Assembly: GCA_020747015.1 (NCBI GenBank) | Contig: JAGTJM010000019.1 | Location: 434,001-498,000, forward strand | Direction: 5' to 3' | Origin: Pyrenochaeta sp. MPI-SDFR-AT-0127 | Taxonomy: Eukaryota > Ascomycota > Dothideomycetes > Pleosporales > Cucurbitariaceae | DNA: 64,000 nt | In this document: one piece after another, positions 33,610 through 43,369 of the stretch | Layout of the letters: the number at the start of each line of letters is the position of its first letter | How positions within the stretch are numbered: the stretch's first letter is position 1 | Program-made: the position numbers and the translations under genes | The notes under the pieces: model-generated | Database searches by the model: none | What the model was told of the DNA's origin: nothing | What the model saw: only the letters and a program-made list of their open reading frames with translations

Positions 33610-34584
33610 ATGTCAACCGCCACTGTGCCAAATACTCCTAGCACGGCTGAGATCAATCAAGTTGAAAGCATTCGCAACACCATGAGCTTCGCCAACCTCC
33701 TCAGCCCGCCTACCTCCACCCCTCCAGAAGTCGCTGTCAACCAGCCTGTGCTCGCTCCTCCTTCCTCTCCCACAAAGGCCACTACCACCCCCAACGAGGA
33801 GAAGGCCCGTAGCTCAGATACTGTCATGTCAGACTTTCCAGAGCCTGAAGTCGCAGATGAGTCTGCTGAGGGTGGCAATGTTGTTGACGATGCTGATCGC
33901 GAGTTCACTTGCATGAACGACGAGTACACACCATGCCAGACTGGCCAGTACACCAAGGACCTCTCCCGCAAGGTCATATCTGATCACTTTGGCCGTAACA
34001 AAGCATGCACACGCGACATCACTGACTGGCCTCTTTTCTGCCGCAAGCACTATCAGCGCGCTACCTATAACAAGGAGCTTTGGCAAGTCCGAAAAGTCAA
34101 ATTGATCCTCCGCCAAATTGACATCATCGAGAGGCAGTTTCCGGGTACCACATACGACGTGCAGTTCAAGAAATCTGAGGAGGTGCGCCTCAACCTATAC
34201 TCCCGCCAGGTCGCCGCTGGCATGAAAGCCGAGGAGTCTGCAAAGACTGTCGCACCCAAAGCAGGCAAACACTTTGAAGCCTCCATTAACGTCCTACGCG
34301 AGCTTGATCAATACCTTGGTAAGGACAAGTCCACAAAGGATGTGAAAGATATCGTCGACGTCATCTCTCAGATGCTCGAGAGCAAAGACACTGAGCAAGT
34401 CCCTTCTATCGAGTTCCTTCCTCAGTTGCCCGGCAAAGTTACCTCTCCGAAGAAAGCTCCGGCCAAAGCCCGCGCTTCAAAATCTCCCAAGACGCTCAGA
34501 ACTCCGAAGACTGTCAAGACGCCTAAGACTCCTTCTCGTGTCTCTGCCAAGGGCTCTGTCAAGAAAACCCTTCAGAAGTCTTAA
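33610..34584 (+). CDS. Unknown basic-tailed protein with a Cys/His cluster
   Basis: A single exon encodes 324 residues from the ATG at 33610. Residues 1-95 are disordered (Ser/Thr/Pro then acidic). Residues 101-147 hold a spaced Cys/His set (C101, C109, H126, C133, C144, H147; including DHFGRNKACTRDI and LFCRKHYQR) that could bind one or two zinc ions. A helical segment follows (LWQVRKVKLILRQIDIIERQ). The C-terminus is Lys-rich with tandem TPKT/SPKT units (KSPKTLRTPKTVKTPKTPS), like DNA-binding histone H1-type tails. This suggests a nuclear DNA- or chromatin-binding protein, but I do not recognise the family. A TATA box and CT-rich leader suggest strong expression. Confidence 0.8.
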   Translation: MSTATVPNTPSTAEINQVESIRNTMSFANLLSPPTSTPPEVAVNQPVLAPPSSPTKATTTPNEEKARSSDTVMSDFPEPEVADESAEGGNVVDDADREFTCMNDEYTPCQTGQYTKDLSRKVISDHFGRNKACTRDITDWPLFCRKHYQRATYNKELWQVRKVKLILRQIDIIERQFPGTTYDVQFKKSEEVRLNLYSRQVAAGMKAEESAKTVAPKAGKHFEASINVLRELDQYLGKDKSTKDVKDIVDVISQMLESKDTEQVPSIEFLPQLPGKVTSPKKAPAKARASKSPKTLRTPKTVKTPKTPSRVSAKGSVKKTLQKS

Positions 34585-35727
34585 AGGATTTCTTCAATTC
34601 CTTTGAGCATACTTCGTCATCCCCAATGTCAATATCAACAGCGTTGCGGACGCTGTCGCGCCTTTCTTTGACAGATCCTTTCGTCGATGCGATACTCTAT
34701 TCCATTGCTCTTCCTCTCACTACGACCTGCCTCTCGATAAGGAAATTGGTTGCATAACCTCTCCGCCGTAATTTCTCTTCACTACGCGCTGTCTACACGC
34801 CACTTCTACGCTGGTGCTGTATCACCACACTAGCAAGCGCACAAGACACGCGTATCGCTTTTCAACTAGACATGTTTCTTTCTTATCTTCGGCTTGCGAG
34901 CCTGCGGCGTTTATGATTATGGAACTTTGGGATATTCCACTGACTTTCAAGATACCCGAACATCCTTTTAAATTATACCCTGTTATCTCTACTACTGGGT
35001 TGGTAGATAGTAGTGCATGGTGTTTACATTTTTGTGAGACTGGGCTAGACTTTGATTTAGCTCCATGGTTGGGTTCGAAATCTATTGTGGGATCTGTATG
35101 TTAATACATAGCAAAAAAAAACTTCAAACACACGCCTCATCGCTGGTGATGTAAAGGTGCGATACCACTGCGGAAGACGTTGTCCTGAATGGCGCTCGAT
35201 TTTGTGTTAAACATATTCCGCATCCTCAACGATCTCATGTGTTGTTGTGCTGTCTGCTCGCAACGTTTGATCAATACTGCCTGTGGTAATATCATGTTCT
35301 TCCTATCTTGTGTATCTACTTAGCGCTATCTTCGATTGAGAATGAGGGTTGTCCAGATCTCAGACCGGCTTGCCTTAAGTGTGTTCAGGTGGCTGCCATA
35401 AATGAGCTTGAAATGGTGCGACGTGCAGACTGGCGTTTTTGATGATTATTGTGGCCAATATATTCTACCAGAAGCGGAATAGGCTATTTGAACGCAAATG
35501 AGGTCGGAACAACAATGGATATTGCTCACGTCATTAACAAATTCCGCAGTGAAGATGGAGAGGAGGTGTAGCCGAAGCGGGCTATATTCTAGGTGAAGGC
35601 GAAGACACCTTGCATATTTATTACAATCATATAGCCTCAATAAATCTTACCTCCAGGTCCGTTACTTATTCATTAACCCTACTTCTACAGAACACCAGGA
35701 TTTACACTCTATTCCTCCAAGTACAAC
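34585..35727. other. Intergenic, AT-rich
   Basis: 3' flank and promoter DNA; open frames are short and unsupported. Confidence 0.5.
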
Positions 35728-36774
35728 ATGGCTGATCTCGACATTGAGCCTTCAGGCACCTGGGATTGGGCGTTCATCTGGCCATGGGATGCTCATTTCC
35801 TGCGTGAACATATCAAGACTGTCAAGGCAACGTATAATAGGAATGATCCTCATACATGGCCGCTCATCGAAAAGGTTTCCTTAAGCGAAAACGGTCCAGA
35901 TTTGAGGAAACACGAACCTTTACCAGGTTTTCTAGCTTATGAGCAGTCTCTCATGGAAGATATCGTGAAATATCGTCCCATGGGACGAACCGAAGATTAC
36001 TGCGTGACCGGCCCGAGGACACAGAAGATACACAAAGGTTTCCGTGACTACCCTTTCAATTTCAACAGGAAGGGCCTCCTACGGGGTCATCCCCACATAC
36101 CGGTGAGTGAGTTCAGAGAATGGGCGAGCCTTGTGGCGGGCATGCGATCTGATACAAGCGTTACTTCACTAGCCTCAGAAATGGTAGATGAACAACGACC
36201 AACAAACGATCTCTTGAACACTGTCTCGCCAATTTCAACATATGAACAGATCATGAAGGCTTTGGTCAACGCAAAGACTGGATTCCCAGCAATTGTGGCT
36301 GACTTAGAGGAACAGTTGAATAGGGCCACAGAGCAATGTCGCAAAGAAAAGCTTAGAGTAGACAAAGCTGACTGTACTATTGGAAATTTTGAGAAGGAGA
36401 AAAAGAAGCAGGCCGATGAATGGAGGCGCAAAGTCAGAGAGGTCCAGGAAGAGCTAGAGCAGTACAAGGCATACCGTCGATCAATCATGGCTGAGGAGAA
36501 GCAGCGAAGGGATACCATACAAGAGTTGTTGAAGACCTGTGAAAAGCGGCTCGAAGAAAAGAACGATGAACTCGGTGCTGCTGAGCAGGAAGTAGTGGAG
36601 GCAAACCAGAGGATCGTAACGGTGTGGACAGAGATGCAAAAGCTGCAGGGCACTAATACACGAAAAAGGAAAGTCGCCAATGAAGCAAGCGCACCGCAAC
36701 AGAAGACAACAAAATTGGACATGGAGGTCGAGAGTTTATTGGATACGACGCAGCCTTCCATACCGTCGTCATGA
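35728..36774 (+). CDS. Unknown protein with C-terminal coiled coil
   Basis: A single exon encodes 348 residues. The N-terminal third is rich in aromatic residues (GTWDWAFIWPWDAHFLREHI) and has a conserved-looking segment (RTQKIHKGFRDYPFNFNRKG). Residues about 195-305 form a long charged coiled coil (heptads through EEQLNRATEQCRKEKLRVDK to EVVEANQRIVTVWTEMQKLQ), followed by a basic, nuclear-localisation-like TRKRKVAN. I recognise no family. It lies in an AT-rich part of the window with few introns and other unknown genes, so it may be lineage-specific. The ATG follows a good fungal context (ACAACATGG). Confidence 0.75.
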   Translation: MADLDIEPSGTWDWAFIWPWDAHFLREHIKTVKATYNRNDPHTWPLIEKVSLSENGPDLRKHEPLPGFLAYEQSLMEDIVKYRPMGRTEDYCVTGPRTQKIHKGFRDYPFNFNRKGLLRGHPHIPVSEFREWASLVAGMRSDTSVTSLASEMVDEQRPTNDLLNTVSPISTYEQIMKALVNAKTGFPAIVADLEEQLNRATEQCRKEKLRVDKADCTIGNFEKEKKKQADEWRRKVREVQEELEQYKAYRRSIMAEEKQRRDTIQELLKTCEKRLEEKNDELGAAEQEVVEANQRIVTVWTEMQKLQGTNTRKRKVANEASAPQQKTTKLDMEVESLLDTTQPSIPSS

Positions 36775-37589
36775 TCGATTTAGCCGCCGACTTGGTACAT
36801 GAGTCCCACCATCATATTGCAAGCATCGAATACACAGAACATTAAAGTAAGTAAAGAAGAGACTTTATTGACTTTCAATCTACCGGAGCTCATCACGACG
36901 TGATAATCACTTTTCCTTGGACCGGAGATGCACATCAAAACAATCGGGCCTATTTATGAATCGCAGACATTCACAAAGTTTTTTTGGCTGTACTTCCCTT
37001 CATGTTCAGGTTAGCACGAGAATATACTTTCACTTCCGGGTCTCTCGCCTTTTGATACTGCCAATACGTCGCCAAAGCAGATACTCATATGCGTAATGAC
37101 GTAAAGGTAGTGAATAACTTAGCGTAGGCCTATCTCAATACCGCAAGTCGTGAGGTTCTGCATATTCTGCGATAAACACGTTAATGGTCAATGCTACTAC
37201 GATGGATCATACAGTAATGTGTAAAGTTTCATGCACCGTGAACCACGATGTCGGTAAGGGTCTTCGTTGTGCTGCAGCCTTATAAAATTTTCAATCCTTC
37301 CAAGGCCACAGTGTTAGAATCATTTGTGGAGAGAAATTATGCCATGCACTTCTTGATAGCTTATTCCGAGTAGCTATGCGGCATTTCGTGGAGCGATCCG
37401 TTCAAACGGAAATCGTACGGTGGTTGATATACTCGACGTACCCATGCATAAGCGCACTAGTTGAAATCCTTGAATCTACAGGTCGCATGACCAACACGTG
37501 TTCAGGGTTTCCACCCCTCCCTTTTAAGGCTTCAAATCTGATCAAGCCGCAATAACACTGGCTTTTAAGCTTACATTTGTATATTCAAG
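36775..37589. other. Intergenic, AT-rich
   Basis: No gene, RNA or repeat is recognised. Confidence 0.5.
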
Positions 37590-38210
37590 ATGTCAACTAG
37601 AATGAAGTCAGTAAACCCAGTGCGTTCTTCTTCAAGCGACCGCCCACTGGCCAAACAGAACCCCTCGCCTATTTCCCCTGTATATGCCAGAGTGCTCCGC
37701 AATACATACAACAAAAGCGAATATCGTGATTTCTGGCCAGCCACATTCTCTTTGAAGACCAGTACGTCCAAGGAGCTGTGCGAGGTGAACATCAAGCAGT
37801 CCCGAGCAAAGAGCGCAATTAAGCCTTGGAGGGGAGAGGTCGAAGTAAACATGGGTACGATTGCGGACGTGTATACTGCGGATCCTCGAGGATTTATGCC
37901 CGGGAAAAAACTGGAACGGTACGGCTTAAAAGAGAAGTTTAGGCAAGAATGTGGTACGTTCCCAAAATGTTGGGGTGTGAACAGACTGTACACGGAGGAG
38001 CATCTTTACCCTCAATATGGTGATTTGAAGAGTACGATGTTCAAACAACGCCTTCCTCTTTCAAAAACAGAGAAGCAAATAAACCGGCAGAAAATTCTTC
38101 CCAGAGGTTTTGAGTCATTTCTTCTTGAGACTTCCTCAGACACCACACTTACGAAGCACAATTTTACTACACCGTATAACACGTTTCGTGAGAGGGGGCT
38201 TGAAGTATAG
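37590..38210 (+). CDS. Unknown 206-residue protein
   Basis: A single exon from the ATG at 37590 encodes 206 residues. It is basic, without signal peptide or membrane helix, and starts with a Ser/Pro-rich leader. The middle holds FRQECGTFPKCWGVNRLYTE, with two nearby cysteines. No family is recognised. A second open frame (38258-38464, 68 codons) follows closely but I cannot connect it by a convincing intron. It is AT-rich and may be an orphan gene; 206 codons without a stop in AT-rich DNA makes coding plausible. Confidence 0.55.
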   Translation: MSTRMKSVNPVRSSSSDRPLAKQNPSPISPVYARVLRNTYNKSEYRDFWPATFSLKTSTSKELCEVNIKQSRAKSAIKPWRGEVEVNMGTIADVYTADPRGFMPGKKLERYGLKEKFRQECGTFPKCWGVNRLYTEEHLYPQYGDLKSTMFKQRLPLSKTEKQINRQKILPRGFESFLLETSSDTTLTKHNFTTPYNTFRERGLEV

Positions 38211-38898
38211 CCTGTAAAGAGCATGGCAGCTATTGGTGCAGTTGTGTAGGGCTGCATATGATGCTACAACAAGAGCTCTTACAAAGACAGAAAATGGGAA
38301 AAGTAGTGCAGCTTGAGCCGGAATTGCTCATAGAAGAGGAGATTATTGCGCCGTTCCTGGATAACAACCTTGATTATACAACCAGGCGATTAATTCCGAA
38401 ACCGAGAAGCCAGTGCACCCAGCCGGTTCAGATACGACAGAGCGCATTACGGCGTTACGAGTAGAGACCGGAAAACATTTGAGATGTATAGCGGCCGAAG
38501 AAGGCGAAAAGAGGCGCTCGGAGACAACATAAAAGGGAGCAGAGGACGAGAACGGATATTTTAGAGGCTGATAAGAGATCGCATGAAAGGTCAATCAGAG
38601 ATCAGTTTAGTACGAAACTAAGGTTTTGTGGGGATAGGAATGGGAGTCATGATTTGATTTGCTGTGAGCGATTGAGAACTGAACGATAAGGGCGTAGCGG
38701 GCTAGTAATGAGACATCACTTTGCCTTTGCACGTCGTAGTGGAATTACACAATTTACACGGTTAGTGTCGAGGCTGCCGTATGGTCCTGGAGCGTAAGCT
38801 GTTGATCATTGTAAAAAATCAAAAAGTTAGAGCTATTAAAGGAAGATTGTGCAAAAGATTGAAGAAGGTTGCAAAAAAAAAGTCGAAAAAAGAAGATG
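38211..38898. other. Spacer between unknown gene and tRNA-Pro
   Basis: AT-rich, with one 68-codon frame (38258-38464) of unknown status. The right end carries A-tracts that are the T-runs of the tRNA terminator on the minus strand. Confidence 0.5.
38873..38891 (-). terminator. RNA polymerase III terminator of tRNA-Pro
   Basis: On the minus strand, 7 bases after the discriminator base come a run of six T (38891-38886) and shortly after it a run of nine T (38881-38873). This is the normal Pol III stop signal and supports the tRNA gene being a Pol III unit. Confidence 0.8.
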
Positions 38899-38917
38899 GG
38901 GCCTGACCGGGATTCGA

Positions 38918-38970
38918 CTGTGCGCCTGTTAGAAAGACGTTCGATAGCGAACCATTGTGGGTGAACTTAC
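38918..38970 (-). other. Spliceosomal-type intron in the tRNA T-loop
   Basis: 53 nt between tRNA positions 54 and 55. It has a perfect 5' site (GTAAGT), a CTAAC branch-like motif with its branch A 11 nt before the end, and a CACAG 3' site. In length and signals it is like the mRNA introns of this window. It also holds the hairpin GTTCG-CTAT-CGAAC. It splits the B box (GGTTCGAATCC) at DNA level. No bulge-helix-bulge at the junctions is obvious to me. Confidence 0.75.
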
Positions 38971-38987
38971 ACCCGGGGCCTCCTGCA

Positions 38988-39018
38988 GAATAGGCTTGTT
39001 CTTGGAAATCAAGAATGT
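38988..39018 (-). other. Canonical anticodon-loop intron of tRNA-Pro
   Basis: 31 nt, inserted between tRNA positions 37 and 38. It contains TTTCCAAG, whose CCAA can pair with the TTGG of the anticodon loop, as expected for the anticodon-intron helix recognised by the eukaryotic tRNA splicing endonuclease. Eukaryotic proline tRNA genes often have such introns. Confidence 0.85.
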
Positions 39019-39054
39019 CCCAAAGCAGGAATCATACCACTAGACCATCAGGCC

Positions 39055-40960
39055 GGAGTCATGACTCTGAGAAGAGATGATTGATGGGAAAAATGGATTT
39101 TGGTAAATTGTTATACTTGATAATGATTTTCCTGCCCCGTCGGGTAGCTGGGTAGAGTCATACTTTTGTGGTTAGGGCGGAATGAGGGGTGTGTGGGCAC
39201 CATGATACTAGGCGAAACCTGCCAGAGCCAATAACTTCTGTCCATGGCCGCCAACACGATCAACTCCAGGCGTTACAAAAGTGCATTTTCATTCAGATGA
39301 CCCAATCTCATGTCAACAAGGTATTTTGTAACAGTCTCGACTCGCTACCTTGCTTCTCAGACTGTAGATTGCTTTCTTTTCTTGTGTGCATTTCCCACTG
39401 TAATGCATTTTGGCACCCACCGATTATTATTGTTCCAGTGTGATGCTCGGCATGGAGCCTTCTGTTTGCGCCGGAGAGACAGGTTAACAAAAGGGCACGG
39501 ATTATTTGACAGGTTTTGCGACTGCTCTTAAACCAACACCAGCATGTATTGAAAACTGATTTGCATAATGCCCCCTTTACTGTTGAGAATGGCGGCACTC
39601 ACGAGATCTGGAACTCTTCAATTCAGAATTGCAGCTCCCGTGCTCGAGTGCAAAACCGCGGTTTCTGCGCAACTGCGCAAAACTCGCTTCTACGAAGCAG
39701 CGTCAAACCACCGAGCAAAGCACCGAGCCTGACCAACAACTTCATGATGATTTGAAAGCACCATATTTCCACAAAAGGAACGTCTAGGCTAACTAGTATG
39801 GCGAAAGCAATCGTCGCTTTCGATGGTCCTACTTTATGCGTTGCAGCCCAGGAGAACACCTCAATGTTTCGACGGATGATGCTGCACAGCCCTATCATCA
39901 ACCCAAGTGTATATCCTTGCGATGTTCAGCCTCAGGCACTATTATTGTGTTGTTTCTCGGCATTGCGAATGTGCAAGTTGGCGTAATTGCTCAGTTGCCC
40001 GTTTCGCGCCTGAGTGTGCGCAATTCAGGAATTGCGGCACAACGGTGTCTTCATTGGGCAGATCGGTGTCTCTATTTGTACTTACTTTCTGCTTTATCTA
40101 TAAACCCCCGGAGTCTCTCATCTCTCTTATTTAATCACATCGAAATCCCCAATCTAGCTAATTTACAGCGTCTGATATATTGTCCTTCATACTACGAACT
40201 TTCCACATTATCTCAGGACCCGACCATGGCTTCCCCAAACATACCGCACGACATGTTTGCTCTTACTCACATTGGAGAATGGACACCGAACAGTTTGCGG
40301 CCCTCCAAGAAGCTCGAGGTATCAAAACGGCAAAATCACCGACAACTACAACTCCCTCCAAACTTTGGCAACACGTCATCACATGACAACGCGACGATCT
40401 ACGCTGGCCACAAATCAGTCATTGAAGAGCCTCTACTACAAACCACACTAATCCAGAGATGGCTCAACGAGTCACTCCAAGACGAGCCATGGCGCCCGTA
40501 TCCAGTTTCACACAAGATCTCACCAGTCCAGCGCCCAGGTGCTCGGATACGACTGGCTTCAAGCACAAGAGAAGCCCGAATAAATCTTTTGGATGGGGAT
40601 GACCACCAACCGCAACCAAGAGATGGAGGATGAGTGATCGTTTGGGCACATTGGCCAAACGATTAGCTAATCTTTTGGAGTTGAAAATGAAGATTGGCCA
40701 ATCCCCCTAGCACACTGAGCTAGGTGCCCGATCTGGGCATTATTAAAAGGGCTTTCGTTTAAAGCCCACCAAGTTATTGTACAATAGCCACACGAACAAA
40801 ATTTTCCAGTCCAAAGATACAGGTACAATCTCACCATATTCATAGTCTGCAGTGAGGAGCTGTCATGTCCTCCACGCTCTCAAATATACATTACACTTCT
40901 ATCCTACATCCCATGAACTCACTACTGATTCACAAAAAACCCGCATCTCTGCATCTCGAC
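39055..40960. other. Intergenic, about 1.9 kb
   Basis: AT-rich. An ATG frame at 40226-40633 (135 residues, starting MASPNIPHDMF) overlaps open frames in both other forward frames and has no motif, so I leave it as unconfirmed. No RNA or repeat is recognised. Confidence 0.45.
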
Positions 40961-43369
40961 TTACTCCTTCTCCTTCCACATCATCAACTTTCCGCTTCCC
41001 CTACCTACAGCATCCAACCAGCTTCTGAACGCACCGATGTCCACTCTATACCCCTCGATCAACGGAATCCCACCCGCTTTCTCCATCTTCAGTACCGTAC
41101 GCTGCAGTGTCTGCGCACCATCCTGCAGATCTATGCTGGCCACATCGGCTCGGGGTAGCTCCGAACTGCTCGCTGAGCGGAGTGCTTGGTGCAGACGAAG
41201 AGGGTTCCGTGAGGCATTGATGAGGTTTTGAAGGGAGTTGAAGCGCTTTAGTGGTAGACTAGGCGGGGTCTGAGACGAGGTTGAATGCGTGACATGGTCA
41301 TCAGGAAGGATTGTGTGTAAGCATGTCGACTCATCTGTGACAGCGGAGTGATGAAAAGCGATGATGAGGTGAGGGGGTGTTTCATCTTTTGCAGTTTGGT
41401 TACCTTTGATGAGTATATATGCCCATCGTCCTTCACCTGTCACTGCACGCTGGTGAGAACTCATGTACCGGCTCCCTTTCTGGTAGCTGGAATCAAGTCC
41501 AAGTAATCTTCTCATAGCTTCAGTCCTACGGTCCTGGTTCTGCTGCTCTTGGAACGCCTCTATATCCTCTTGGCTTCTGAAAGTATCGACCTCAGCATAG
41601 GCAATCTCAGTGGCATCGCCAGGGCCAAGGAAGCGAATCTCTTTATGCGGTGTAACACTTGTGTCGTAAAAGCCAACAGAGATGAGCTGCTGATATACAG
41701 GCGGTCGGATAGGCCATGGGAATGCGGCATTGTGTGGGAATCCCTTTGGGTCAGGATAGCGATTGTACATAGACCCCATCGTGCACGACCAGTTGATTAG
41801 AATCGTCAATAGTGCATGTGTATTCCCTGGGAACTTGAACTTCCAGAGCATTTCCGACTCAGCGGGTAGAATTGGTAAGCCTATACTGTCTTCGGAACGA
41901 GCGCGAGTGACAGGAGGCCCAAACAGCTCCTGTGATGACAAGGAAGATGCTCGCTTCCTCGATGTTGGGATTTTCTTCGGCGATGGTGACTGGATCCGGA
42001 TCTGGGGAATATTTCGCATTCGATCATGATTGAAGAGCCCTGCTGGTGCCCCACTCTGCGTTGCAGAAGGGACATTAGCAGTATGACCACTAGGAACAAA
42101 ACCCCGAGGATCGAAGCCAACATTTGTTTTCACAAAGCCCCAAGGCGGCTCTTCTACACGAGGAGATGGGAAAAGAACGTTTGACGTGGAGCCTGATTGC
42201 TGTAGTGCGCCAATATACCCGGCGCAGCCGACTTGTAAGTCTTGATTACGACCAAGTTCTGGTATCTCAGTCGCTGTGGTTCCAAGAGTGTGATTTGTTA
42301 GATCAAATAAGCTTGAAGATCGTGGAGGAGGTCGGAATCCAGCACCAATCAAGCCATACTCGCCACCGTAGTCAGAGGCTCGGGCAAATGTACTGTCATT
42401 GATAGAGGTGAGCACTTTACCAGAATTTGAAGGAGGGAGTGGGTGGGATGCAACCGCGGGGTTCCCAGGACGGGATGACTGACTCTCTGCGAGAGTTGTG
42501 CTGGAACTAAGCCCGCCTTGGTTGAGAGAACCGTAGTGATATGAGGTATCGCCGCCATCATCTGTGCCGCTGTCACTATCGCCTTCGTAAGAATTTGAAG
42601 GTTGACTGGTAGACAAAGCAGTCAATCTCTGCTCTTTGCTGCCAGGTTGAGCTTGAGACCCGGTTGGCCACACTGGTGGAGCAATACTGAGACCATTACC
42701 TGGTGCAGATCCCACGTTTTCGACTGTCGAAAACGTAGTCTTGGTAGGACTCTCTGCCTCTTCTATGATGTCTGGCAACTTCGATTTCTCCAACTTACTA
42801 TGCATCCCACCAGCTCCAGTCATGAGTTCGTGCGTAACCCCGTTTCCCATCCAGATCCCTTCGTAATCCAACCCAAATTCTTGCAAGTTGTCCAGAAACG
42901 CTTGCTCTAACCCCTTCGGCATCAGCGGCGGCGTTACAAAAGGCACCGGATCCTGCAATCCCATCATCTGCTGAAGCCTCTTGCTCGCACTAAACGCACG
43001 GCTAAAGCTCTTCAGCGTGTCAGTCCGGCTATAGCGCGGAGTCCCACCTTGGAGCTTGGCTCGATGGAGATCTGGCAGTGGAGATTCTGGGGAAGAAGGT
43101 GCAAGATGCGCGTAATTTACAGTCTCGTCGAAGGGGTCCATAGTTGCTGTTGGCGGGGGCAAGTAATCGCCTGGTGACAATATCGAGATATTTTCTAGTG
43201 CCGCGATTGTGGGTGTCAGGTCGCTTGGTGAGCATGTGAGTGAGGAAATCGAAGTCGGTGTTTCGAGAGCAGCAAGGTGCAAGGGAGTCTGAAGGTCAGC
43301 ATTGTTTGAAGGTTTAGAGCTCTTTTGCTTGCTCTTGGAGCCTTTCTTGCGGCGACGGGACATGTACAT
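40961..43369 (-). CDS. Large protein of unknown function with disordered N-terminal half
   Basis: A single exon encodes 802 residues from the ATG at 43369 (MYMSRRRKKGSKSKQKS); the frame is open further upstream but that part lacks coding character. The N-terminus is strongly basic (possible nuclear signal). Residues up to about 540 are mainly disordered and Ser/Pro/Gly-rich, with islands such as LEQAFLDNLQEFGLDYEGIW. The C-terminal ~260 residues look folded: HALLTILINWSCTMGSMYNR, WPIRPPVYQQLISVGFYDTS, EIRFLGPGDATEIAYAEVDT, RWAYILIKGN and HLIIAFHHSAVTDESTCLHT. I do not recognise this domain; it resembles conserved uncharacterised ascomycete proteins. No membrane helix is seen. Confidence 0.85.
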   Translation of the reverse strand: MYMSRRRKKGSKSKQKSSKPSNNADLQTPLHLAALETPTSISSLTCSPSDLTPTIAALENISILSPGDYLPPPTATMDPFDETVNYAHLAPSSPESPLPDLHRAKLQGGTPRYSRTDTLKSFSRAFSASKRLQQMMGLQDPVPFVTPPLMPKGLEQAFLDNLQEFGLDYEGIWMGNGVTHELMTGAGGMHSKLEKSKLPDIIEEAESPTKTTFSTVENVGSAPGNGLSIAPPVWPTGSQAQPGSKEQRLTALSTSQPSNSYEGDSDSGTDDGGDTSYHYGSLNQGGLSSSTTLAESQSSRPGNPAVASHPLPPSNSGKVLTSINDSTFARASDYGGEYGLIGAGFRPPPRSSSLFDLTNHTLGTTATEIPELGRNQDLQVGCAGYIGALQQSGSTSNVLFPSPRVEEPPWGFVKTNVGFDPRGFVPSGHTANVPSATQSGAPAGLFNHDRMRNIPQIRIQSPSPKKIPTSRKRASSLSSQELFGPPVTRARSEDSIGLPILPAESEMLWKFKFPGNTHALLTILINWSCTMGSMYNRYPDPKGFPHNAAFPWPIRPPVYQQLISVGFYDTSVTPHKEIRFLGPGDATEIAYAEVDTFRSQEDIEAFQEQQNQDRRTEAMRRLLGLDSSYQKGSRYMSSHQRAVTGEGRWAYILIKGNQTAKDETPPHLIIAFHHSAVTDESTCLHTILPDDHVTHSTSSQTPPSLPLKRFNSLQNLINASRNPLRLHQALRSASSSELPRADVASIDLQDGAQTLQRTVLKMEKAGGIPLIEGYRVDIGAFRSWLDAVGRGSGKLMMWKEKE

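Larger units (their letters stand above)
38899..39054 (-). tRNA. tRNA-Pro (anticodon TGG) with two introns
   Basis: The minus strand holds a 156-base gene. Acceptor strands GGCCTGA (39054-39048) and TCAGGCC (38906-38900) pair perfectly, with discriminator C at 38899. The A-box region TGGTCTAGTGGTAT is the standard eukaryotic proline form. The anticodon stem CCTGC (39029-39025) pairs with GCAGG (38986-38982); the loop reads TTTGGG with TGG at 39022-39020. A 31-nt intron (39018-38988) sits at the canonical site after position 37. The T-stem CCGGG pairs with CCCGG perfectly, but the T-loop is split after its first T by 53 nt (38970-38918) that begin GTAAGT and end CACAG. Removing both gives exactly 72 nt, the normal tRNA-Pro length, with T-loop TTCGAAT and an intact B box. 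Pol III T-runs follow. Confidence 0.9.

Noticed and set aside
38899..39054. Reading the tRNA-Pro locus as a pseudogene with random insertion
   Set aside because: All stems, the discriminator and the Pol III terminator are intact and the insertion is bounded by exact GT-AG splice signals with a branch motif; removal restores a perfect tRNA. Not excluded, but less likely.
40226..40633. 135-codon ATG frame (MASPNIPHDMF...)
   Set aside because: Open frames exist in both other forward frames over the same bases and no family or splice support was found; kept only as a note.
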